64,000 bases of DNA from Antilocapra americana. Taxonomy: Eukaryota > Chordata > Mammalia > Artiodactyla > Antilocapridae. Made by a program: the position numbers and the translations under genes. The stretch spans positions 34,557,405-34,621,404 of the forward strand of contig ML660201.1 of the NCBI GenBank assembly GCA_007570785.1, given 5' to 3'. Under the pieces are notes generated by a model, which saw only the letters and a program-made list of their open reading frames with translations, did no database searches and was not told the DNA's origin. This document shows positions 55,911 to 64,000 of this stretch, one piece after another. Numbering within the stretch: position 1 is the first letter of the stretch; each line of letters opens with the position of its first letter.

Positions 55911-56017
55911 CTCCTTGGAGGCAGGTGATAGTTGTGATGATTACAATTAATTTTTCAGTAGTATTACTTCTTGCTATTGGCTGATATTCCCACCAAAAAG
56001 GAATAACTATTGAGGCA

Positions 56018-56250
56018 GAATACTATAAGTGGTTAAGGATCAGGATTTTGTAGTCAGATTGGGCTTAAATGATGAGTCTGCTATCTGCTGGTGGACCTGA
56101 GAAAGTTACTTAATCTTTCTGGATCTCACTGTCCTCCTCAGTAAAATGAAAATACTAATACTGGTCTCATGGGGAGGTTCTGAGTATTAAATGAGTGAAT
56201 GCATGTGAAAAACTTAACATTATTTTTGAAACAAAGTAAGTGCTGAAAAA
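56018..56250 (+). mobile_element. MIR SINE relic, nearly complete
   Basis: 'actataagtggttaaggatc', 'attttgtagtcagattgggc', 'gagaaagttacttaatcttt', 'ctcctcagtaaaatgaaaat' and 'gagtattaaatgagtgaatg' are sense MIR from end to end. Confidence 0.83.
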
Positions 56251-56286
56251 AAGCCAAGTATTATTTCCTGTCCTGTTTTGAACTTA

Positions 56287-56411
56287 TGGAGAAGGAAATG
56301 GCAATCCATTCCAGTATTCTTGCCTGGAAAATCCCATGGATGGAGGAGCCTGGTAGACTATAGCCCATGGGGTCACAAAGAGTCAGACACGACTGAGCGA
56401 CTTCACTTCAC
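56287..56411 (+). mobile_element. BovA monomer SINE with target duplication
   Basis: It starts at 'ggagaaggaaatggcaatcc' and ends 'gactgagcgacttcacttca' without a second monomer or tRNA head. tttgaactta / tttgaaccta (9 of 10) lies at 56277-56286 and 56412-56421. Confidence 0.95.
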
Positions 56412-56826
56412 TTTGAACCTACTTTAATATACTCTCTTTGAACATACATACATTCTTTAATTTGCATCTTTTGCCTTTCTCCTCCTCCCATAAACTATCC
56501 TTCTATTTATAGCTGATAGTATATATAGCTGAACCATCCTTCTATCTATAGCTGAAAGTTCTACAGTCTTTATATTCAGATCAAATACTCAAATGTTTCC
56601 TCCTCCAAGCTTTCCCTAATGCCTGAGCAGGAAACCACCCCAGGAATAAATTACTCAGTGAGTACAAATAAGTCCTTTCCAACAGAACTGAGGCATTCTC
56701 TTGTGGACAACGAATGCTGCCTGCCATTTCCCCCATCAAGCCCTCAGCCTCTGGAGCTGCCCTAACCATGTACCCTGAGGGGATGCAAGATGGAGAAAAA
56801 AAGGAAACCAGTCCTAGATAGTTCAA

Positions 56827-57020
56827 GTGAGTGAAAGTCGCTCAGTCCTGTCGGACTCTTTGTGACCCCATAAACTATAGAGTCCATGGAATTCTCCATG
56901 CCAGAATACTGGAGTGGGAAGCCTTTCCCTTCTCCAGGGGATCTTCCCAACCCAGGGATCAAATCCAGGTCTCCCACACTGAGGGCAGATTCTTTACCGG
57001 CTGAGCCACAAGGGAAGCCC
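56827..57020 (-). mobile_element. Bov-tA SINE
   Basis: Antisense 'gaaagtcgctcagtcctgtc', 'ccagaatactggagtgggaa', 'cccagggatcaaatccaggt' and 'gagccacaagggaagccc'. Flanks near 56812-56826 and 57021-57034 (ctagatagttcaag / ctagatatttaag) suggest a target duplication. Confidence 0.93.
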
Positions 57021-58089
57021 TCTAGATATTTAAGATGCACATCAAAGAAATAATTTCAATTAGGCCAGAGTCCTGCATCTTCCCATTCAAAGAAAAGCAC
57101 TAAATCATTAACTTGAGATGTCTGTTTCTTTGTTATTAGCAGTAATCTTCTGACTACAAGGTTTCTGGTTTGCTTCTGTTTTCCAGCAAAAACGCCCATA
57201 TATCCTAGCTCCCCTCTTCTCTCTTGGGAACAGTTCCTCAGAGTGCTCTGAGAGGCTGTCTCCTGGGTCATAGTCCTCAGTAAGGTCCAGGAATAAAATA
57301 TGCTTGTCAGCTTTTAGGTTGGGCAAATTGTTTTAGGTGGCACTGAACTGTGTATCATATTTGAGAACAGAAACTTAATTTCATTTTTTCTATCATCTCC
57401 ACAGTAGGAGTTCAGTAAATGCTCATGGAACTGACTGTGCTCATCCAGTTCCCAGCTGTTTTGCCAAAGGACCCAGAAGTTTAGACACTGAAACTACAAA
57501 GCGAAGAGAAAAGTGTTGGGCATTGCAAGGTGAGCATCATTAATCCTTAAGTCAATCTACAGTACACATTTAGCCCTTTCTTATTTCCTCTGGAGACAGC
57601 TTTTGAGCATTTTGCCCTCAAAAGAAAGCCTGCTGAGGATGCAAAAGCTCTGCTGTTGCTTCAAAAGGAACCAATGTCAAAAGCTCTGCCCTTACAAATG
57701 GCACAGTGGCTGTGCAGCTAGAGTCATGCCACTTCAAATTCTATTGGTGTCCTTCTGTTCAAGCCTTTCCTGGATCTTGAAAAAGAGGCCTCTTTGAGAT
57801 TAAAAGTCCTATTTTTCTGCTCCTTGCTTTGCAGCGTCTACCTGAGCAAGCTCTTACTGGATCTTCCTCAGTTAGGGGCCTCTCCCCATTCTTTAAGGGG
57901 ATGACTATGCAGGAGAAATGCCCTGGGGACATATGGCCCTTATTGCATCTTTGCAGTCACTTCCAGAAAAGATCACTCTTAAGGAGCACGCAAATCTTAG
58001 ATGAGGACTGGTAAATCTCTTTATATCTGTGTCTATTTATCTTGGTGACAAGCTGCTCAAGGGCAGGGAAGACACTGGAATTGAGTAAA
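57021..58089. other. Unassigned sequence
   Basis: A short L2-like end ('gtaggagttcagtaaatgct') occurs near 57403-57425. Otherwise no repeat and no gene was seen. Confidence 0.45.
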
Positions 58090-58255
58090 AAGGGGGCTTG
58101 GCTTTTGACCTCATGCAGACCTACACTCTAACACCCAAGAGGTGGAATGTCATGGACAAGTGACTTAGCTCTTTGTGCTTCCTTTGTAAAATGGGGACAG
58201 GGTCAACTAACTTACAGAATCAGTGTGAGGATTGAGGACATAAAGACCTACATAA
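58090..58255 (+). mobile_element. MIR SINE relic
   Basis: 'gacaagtgacttagctcttt', 'cctttgtaaaatggggacag' and 'gaatcagtgtgaggattgag' are sense MIR. Confidence 0.72.
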
Positions 58256-58311
58256 AAAAGCCTTTATATGACCAGTAACGTAATATTTCTAAATGCACTT
58301 ACTACGTGTAG

Positions 58312-58530
58312 GAGTAGTACAGACCAGTGGTCAAGCACACAGATTTTAGGGGGACCAGGCAGATGTAGATCCAAGCTCTCTTTTATCCTCTTCAAATCGT
58401 GTGACCTCAGGAGAGTGCATCTCCTCTCTGACTCTGTTTCCTCATCTGCAAACTGGAAATATCACCACTTACCAGAAAAATCTACAGGAATCAGTGAGTT
58501 AAAGAAAGTAAAGTGCCTACCACAGTAACC
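58312..58530 (+). mobile_element. MIR SINE relic, nearly complete
   Basis: 'gaccagtggtcaagcacaca', 'aatcgtgtgacctcaggaga', 'gactctgtttcctcatctgc', 'aaactggaaatatcaccact' and 'aaagtgcctaccacagtaac' are sense MIR. It is the second MIR in the same orientation within 450 bases. Confidence 0.85.
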
Positions 58531-59147
58531 AGTCCACATGCGGCACTCAAAATTGTACGTCCATCCCCTCTGTTTCTGTGTGCTCATATCTTCAGCATCT
58601 ACACAGATGTTTGTGGTGCTATCATGGGAATCCTATATTCCTCTAGGCACTGAAGACAGAGAATTTCCAAGAGCATCTCCAACCAGTGTCAGGTCTCTAC
58701 TATTCCTCCATTAGGAAGTCTTTCCTAATATTCTGGCCGAGCAGGGACATTGCAAGGCGAGCTCGCCCCCCACTGACTGGTGTCACAGACCTAACTAGGT
58801 TAGTAACAAGGGTGGACTCCCTGGGTGACAGGAGCAGCCACAACTTCAACCTCCTCAAGCTGAGAACTGCAAATTCCCTGGCAGGATGGTTCTGCAGCAG
58901 ACCCCTTCCAGGGAAACCTCAGAGGGTCCACTGGGAGCTCTCTAATGTAAGGCACCAGGAAACCTGCAGCTGATTTTACTCAAGGGGAGTTTTCTTTCTG
59001 TTCAGACTGGCTACCCATATGGAGACATGTTTGTGAACACAGAGAGAACTTTTGCGTAGACGCACAAGGCTAGACATTTAAACTTTTCTCCCTAAAAGGG
59101 AAACAGAGGACATTTTTTCCTGTTCCAGGTGATAAAGCATAAGCACC
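58531..59147. other. Unassigned sequence
   Basis: A 95-codon frame at 58686-58973 lacks motifs. No repeat was recognised. Confidence 0.5.
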
Positions 59148-59148
59148 T

Positions 59149-59361
59149 GCTGCTCTTGTTTAGTTGCTAAGTTGTGTCTGGCTCTTTGTGATCCCATGTA
59201 ACTGTGGCCCACCAGGCACCTCTTCCATGGGATTTCCCAGGCAAGAAAACTGGAGTGGGTTACCATTCCCTTCTCCAGAGGATCTTCCCGATCAGAGATT
59301 GAACCCATGTCTCCTGCATTGGCAGGCAGATGCTTTACCACTGAGCCACCCGGGAAGCCCC
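59149..59361 (-). mobile_element. Bov-tA SINE
   Basis: A full antisense copy from 'tgtttagttgctaagttgtg' to 'gagccacccgggaagcccc'. agcacct occurs at both borders, compatible with a short target duplication. Confidence 0.94.
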
Positions 59362-60059
59362 AGCACCTATATGTGCTAAGTAATGAACTGGGTACTCAGG
59401 CAACAGGCAGAGCCAAATCTGCACTTTTAAGAAACCAGCAAAGTCACAGGAGATTTGGACACACATACTACTCAATCCTTCAGAGGCGCAATATTAATTG
59501 CTCCTTTTTCTGTGCCCACAACTTGGCCTTCATAATCTTTTTAACAGTAATCGCATTGATGTACTCCAAAAATAGAAATGGATCCTTAATGGAAGTATGT
59601 GACTCCCACAGCTGTCAATACAGCAGGATTAGGGAGAGAGCAAACCACACTTTCCTCTTCGAACTTTTCCCCAGGACCCTCATTTTCTGCAATAAAATAT
59701 GCTTTATTTATATACTAGGATGATAAACAGAAGTGTTACAATATTTATAGGTCAGCGATAAAGTCATATTCTAACCAAATGAAAAGACTATATAAAATAC
59801 TGATATTTAAAAGATAAATCCAAAGTATGTAAAATCTTGTCTATAACTGAAAGAAGTTTCTGATGGGTATAAACTTCTAAATGTAATCTAAGTAATTAGG
59901 TTATTTTGAGTTAAGAATATAATCCATATTCAGTGTGCTTATCCACGAAATACCCTTTATTCTCCTGACTTTTCCATAATACCTGTTTTCTAGCACTGTT
60001 ACTGCTCTTGGCTTTTGGATTACAATTGCTTTGAAATGGCAAGAATTTCTGGAAAACCA
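59362..60059. other. Unassigned sequence
   Basis: A 138-codon frame (59307-59723) begins inside the SINE and has no motifs downstream. 59690-59940 is AT-rich. Confidence 0.45.
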
Positions 60060-60150
60060 AGTATGGCATCCTCATTTTACAGAGGGGGAAACTGAGAACA
60101 ACAAGGTCACAGAGTAAAGCACAAAACTACTGTTAAGATTTCTGTCTCTC
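60060..60150 (-). mobile_element. MIR SINE relic, partial
   Basis: 'atcctcattttacagagggg', 'gaaactgagaacaacaaggt' and 'cacagagtaaagcacaaaac' are antisense MIR core. Confidence 0.72.
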
Positions 60151-60792
60151 AAAATTTTTTTTTCTGTCTTTCAAAGTGATGCTATTTTCATGCAGAAAGT
60201 TAGTAAAAAAATTAGTAATTACAATGTCTGAAATGTATAGATGAGCTATTATGGTCTATAAGTTCTGTTACACCAATCCGGTAATAACGGTTCCTTCACT
60301 GTCATTCATTAGCCATATCTTGACTTACTGCTACGTGCCAGGCAATTTTCTAATTTCTGTAATACAAAGCAGGACCTACACCTGAAGATATACCTGAAGG
60401 ATCCTGCCTTGCTGATCCATTGATGCAGAAATACAGAATAAGTTCTTGGACCTCAAAGTTCTCTGTATAATTTTCTTTTTTATCAGGGTGTGACTTTATT
60501 ATGGTGCTCTGTAATAGAAAGTTGGAATATAATTTTCTGTAGTTTTATCTACAAATATCTCTCTGAAGGAACAGGAATATTTTCAAAGAGTATGGTAGCC
60601 ATACATGAGATCCTTTTCCCTGAAATCCTTTAAAATAACTATGCCTAGCTGTTTTGATTTCCCATTGACTTATTACCTCCACTTTATGCATTTTTAATCA
60701 GGAAATAATAAAAAATGTGCACAAAAAATGTATATCTGAAGATGTTCACTATAATATTCCTATAAGATAACAAAAGTAAAAGCAACTCAGTT
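60151..60792. other. Unassigned AT-rich sequence
   Basis: 60290-60400 ('gctacgtgccaggcaatttt') weakly resembles an antisense L2 3' end. The rest is unrecognised. Confidence 0.4.
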
Positions 60793-60945
60793 TCAGTTCA
60801 GTTCAGTCACTCAGTCGTGTCCAACTTTTTGAGACCTCAAGGACTGCAGCACGCCAGGCTTCCATGTCCATCACTGACTCCCGGGGCTTACTCAAACTCA
60901 TGTCCATTGAGTCGGTGATGTTATCCAACCATCTTGTCCTCTTTT
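60793..60945 (-). mobile_element. BovB LINE 3'-end fragment
   Basis: It opens with the antisense (tcagt)n tail, then 'actcagtcgtgtccaacttt', 'agcacgccaggcttccatgt' and 'cattgagtcggtgatgttat'. It breaks off at 'cttgtcctcttttgt'. Confidence 0.9.
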
Positions 60946-61277
60946 GTACACTTTCACTTACATAATATTGTACATCAACTATATTTCAGTGATGTTTAAA
61001 TGATACCAATATGTCTTCTATTAATATAATAAAAGTTGTCTCAATAAAAACTATATTTCCTTCACAGAGATGCATATGACAGAATCATTTAACTTTTTTT
61101 GTAATTCTTCAACAAAATAAGTAATTGCCAGGAATGAGTACTGCAATACTGTGTGCTAGCTAGACCACTCTTAAAAACTTTGAGTTACAAGGAAATGTAT
61201 TATTTCCTTACTGACTGACAGAAGTATAGTTATATTGACTATACTTGTTTTAGAACAGTAAGTATAATCAGTTTAAA

Positions 61278-61480
61278 AAATCACTCAGTCATGTCCAATT
61301 CTTTATGACCCCATGGACTGCAGCTTGCCAGTCTCCTCTGTCCATGGAATTCTCCAGGCTAGAATACTGGAGTGGGTAGCTGTTCCCTTCTCCAAGGGAT
61401 CTACCCAACCCAGGAATCAAACCCACATCTTCCTCATTGCAGGTTGATTCTTTACCATCTGTGCCACCAGGAAAGCCCAC
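61278..61480 (-). mobile_element. Bov-tA SINE
   Basis: Antisense 'atcactcagtcatgtccaat', 'ggctagaatactggagtggg', 'cccaggaatcaaacccacat' and 'ctgtgccaccaggaaagccc'. Confidence 0.94.
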
Positions 61481-61744
61481 AGTTAATCTTGACATATACA
61501 AAAATCAATATGTGTGTGCATCTTTGTACACAGGCAAAGAAAATCCAGATGGAATTTCATCATCATGTCAAAAACTATACACTTACAGGGTGAGTGATTT
61601 TGATACACATTTTATTCTTTGTTGTTTGAATGATTTTTTACAACTGACTTATTTCTTATTTGTACAGCATTGGGATTCATGACATTGCCAATAGAAAGAT
61701 TTAGTGAACCATGGAATTCTATATCTGAAAGAGACTAGGTTGTT

Positions 61745-61855
61745 CTATCTTCTCCTTTTAAAAGTGAGGAAAGTGAGGCCCAGAAGGAGGAAGGCTACTT
61801 TTCCTTAAGCTTTATAAGGATTGAACTGCATCCCAGGACTCCTAACTCCCACACA
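61745..61855 (-). mobile_element. MIR SINE relic, partial
   Basis: 'taaaagtgaggaaagtgagg', 'cccagaaggaggaaggctac' and 'gaactgcatcccaggactcc' are in antisense MIR order. Confidence 0.6.
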
Positions 61856-61987
61856 AGGGTCATTCATATGCTAAGTTTAGACAAGTATTAAATTGAAAGT
61901 AATGCATAGAAAATTGGCTTTAACATGGGTATTGAGGGTAATTTTTAGATAAAAATATCCTGCTTGATGACAATACTTTACAGTATA

Positions 61988-63094
61988 CATTCAGTTCAAT
62001 TCAGTTCAGTCACTCAGTCATGTCCAACTCTTTCCAACCCCATGAACTACAGCACGCCAGGCCTCCCTGTCCATCACCAACTCCTGGAGTCCACCCAAAC
62101 GCATGTCCATCAAGTCAGTGATGCCATCCAGCCATCTCATCCTCTATTGTCCCCTTCTCCTCCTGCCCTCAATCTTTCCCAGCATCAGGGTCTTTTCTAA
62201 TGAGTGAGTTCTTCACATCAGGTGGCCAAAGTATTGGAGTTTCAGCTTCAGCATCAGTCCTTCCAATGAACACCCAGGACTGATCTCCTTTAGGATGGAC
62301 TGGTTGGATCTTCTTGCAATCCAAGGGACTCTCAAGAGTCTTCTCCAACATCACAGTTCAAAAGCATCAATTCTTCGGTGCTCAGCTTTCTTTAGAGTCC
62401 AACTCTCACATCCATACATGACCACTGGAAAAACCATAGCCTTGACTAGACGGACCTTTGCTGGCAAAGTAACGTCTCTGCTTTTTAATATGTTGTCTAC
62501 GTTGGTCGTAGATTTTATTTCAAGGAGCAAGTGTCTTTTAATTTCATGGCTGCAGTCACCATCTGTAGTGATTTTGGAGCCCCCCTAAAATAAAGTCTCT
62601 CACTTTTTCCATTGTTTCCCCATCTAAGTGATGGGATCAGATGCCATGATCTTAGTTTTCTGAATGTTGAGTTTTAAGCCAACTTTTTCACTCTCCTCTT
62701 TCACTTTCATCAAGAGGCTCTTTAGCTCTTCACTTTCTGCCATAAGGGTGGTGTCATCTGCATTGCTGAGGTTATTAATATTTCTCCCAGCAATCTTGAT
62801 TCCAGCTTGTGCTTCTTCCAGCCCAGCGTTTCTCATGATGTACTCTGCATATAAGTTAAATAAGCAGGGTGACAATACATAGCCTTGACGTACTCCTTTT
62901 CCTATTTGGAATCAGTCTGTTGTTCCATGTCCAGTTCTAACTGTTGCTTCCTGACCTTCATACAGGTTTCTCAAGAGGCAGGTCAGGTGGTCAGGTATTC
63001 CCATCTCTTTCAGAATTTTCCACAGTTTATTGTGATCCACACAATCAAAGGCTTTGGCATAGTCAATAAAGCAGAAATAGATGTTTTTCTGGTC
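61988..63094 (-). mobile_element. BovB LINE, 5'-truncated, with target duplication
   Basis: The minus strand carries about 1.1 kb of BovB from motif A of the RT to the aactga tail (seen as 'cagttcaattcagttcagtc'). acagtata borders it at 61980-61987 and 63095-63102. Several frame-breaking changes make it inactive. It is longer and better preserved than the 60.8-kb fragment. Confidence 0.94.
62624..62875 (-). pseudogene. BovB reverse-transcriptase remnant with altered YADD box
   Basis: This 83-codon frame covers the RT palm. The catalytic box reads NADD at residues 38-41, so the aromatic residue before A-D-D is lost, while the two aspartates remain. The frame ends because about 10 bases are missing near 62627, where the plus-strand copies read 'cacttcatggcaaatagatg'. 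A separate frame at 62912-63160 holds motif A (FIDYAKAFDCVDH) and the LLRNLYEGQEA block, so the active site is split by a further frame change near 62880-62910. This is a dead retrotransposon remnant. Confidence 0.9.
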
Positions 63095-63102
63095 ACAGTA
63101 TA

Positions 63103-64000
63103 TGTATATGAATATTGCATATATTTCTACATATATATGTACACACATACATATACACAATTTTAAATTCGGACTGCATTATCTACATCATCTACTTTTA
63201 ACTTTGAGATTAGCTGTTTTTACAGCTACTGCACCAGACACTTTCATGGAAACGTTGATCAGATTTCTTCACCATCATTTTCCCCACTGTCAGTCAGTGG
63301 TTGTCAGGGGCACAGATGAAATTTCTCAAACAACTGATAATCTTTTATGAATATAATTCATCTCATTTCTTTTTACAGTAAGATGTTAAGGGGGAAAGCC
63401 AGAAGTTAGTTAAAAACACAAAGAAAGCAAAAAGATTTCTCAATAAAACTAAGTCACAAAACAACTAAAATACTACCACCTTCCCTTGGCTTCTGTTCAC
63501 AAGCATACACTCCACCGTGCACATCTGATTTCTGGCAGCATGTGGGAAGGACGCCTACATTAAATGTGTGTATGTGTATGCTAGATGACCTGGAGCTAGC
63601 CAGGCCAGAGAGTGCAAGGATCAGCCCCGCAGCTGCCCCTCTAACACTCTGGCCTGAATGCGTTTTCCTGAAGCAGGAATGATACTCATGCCATGTGGTC
63701 CGCATAGGGCTCCTCTGTTGGTTCTCCCACAGCAGCCTCAGGATTGGCTCAGTGTTGGGCATGTGAATCCATCAGAGCCCATGGGGCAGGAGGAACCTTT
63801 TGTTAAGATGTTAGAACAGGAGTAGACCTTTTTTTCCACTGGTCTTGGACCTGAGAGGACATATGCTGGGGCTGCCTAGCTATCTTGACTATGTGAGCAA
63901 GAATCTGTCTGACACAGAAAACAAACTTATGGTTATCAAAGAAGAAAAAGCAGGGGGTGATGGGGATCAATGAGGAGTTTTGGATTAGCAGATACAAACC
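63103..64000. other. Unassigned sequence to window end
   Basis: A TA/CA-rich low-complexity patch occupies 63100-63165. The remaining 830 bases contain no recognised repeat. A 102-codon minus-strand frame (63454-63762) lacks motifs. Confidence 0.5.

Noticed and set aside
1..64000. tRNA-like heads of Bov-tA and CHR elements as possible tRNA genes.
   Set aside because: They retain only box A/B-like segments and are fused to SINE bodies with target duplications. None can fold as a complete tRNA.
1..64000. CRISPR arrays, operons, attachment sites or bacterial-type mobile elements.
   Set aside because: No regularly spaced direct repeats with unique spacers occur, and all repeats match vertebrate SINE, LINE, LTR or DNA-transposon families.

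Overview
This window looks like an intergenic or deep-intronic stretch of a ruminant genome (cattle, sheep, goat or relative). The evidence is the repeat content: tRNA-headed Bov-tA SINEs, BOV-A2 dimers, four large BovB LINE fragments plus shorter 3' ends, and older CHR-type cetartiodactyl SINEs. Beneath these lie mammal-wide relics: MIR, L2, L1, MER2, MER5A, MER20 and MaLR LTRs. Which ruminant species it is cannot be decided by eye.

I found no convincing protein-coding gene, no splice-consistent exon series and no structural RNA gene. The longest open frames are explained by BovB reverse-transcriptase remnants, by chimeras running through L2 and MER20, or by chance. Genuine coding content is limited to decayed retrotransposon reading frames.

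Layout. 0-10 kb: L1 and MIR relics, an L2 split by a SINE, a MER20, several Bov-tA/BOV-A2 copies and a 1-kb BovB carrying a 207-residue RT fragment. 10-20 kb: mostly unassigned, then a stacked locus at 17.9-19.9 kb where an old L2 holds a Bov-tA that is itself split by a BovB with a clean 8-bp target duplication. 20-27 kb: repeat-poor, with a candidate conserved non-coding element near 24.4-24.8 kb and a MaLR LTR. 27-33 kb: MER2 split by Bov-tA, then L2, MIR, CHR and MER5A. 33-39 kb: a repeat-poor block with a CTCF-like motif, a long BovB, two Bov-tA, a candidate conserved element near 38.2-38.5 kb and a MaLR LTR carrying a 29-base BovA scrap. 39-46 kb: dense L1 and L2, with a 25-bp minisatellite containing an assembly gap of 10 N. 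46-59 kb: SINEs with clean target-site duplications, a small mariner MITE, a second MER20, a tandem Bov-tA that moved as one unit, and MIR clusters. 59-64 kb: SINEs and a 1.1-kb BovB.

Nothing here works together as a pathway. What can be read is insertion history: L2/MIR/MER/MaLR first, then L1, then CHR, then BovB and its dependent Bov-tA/BOV-A2 SINEs. Family names rest on remembered consensus text, not a database search, and boundaries without a target-site duplication are accurate to roughly 10-30 bases. I did not find a previously undescribed biological system.
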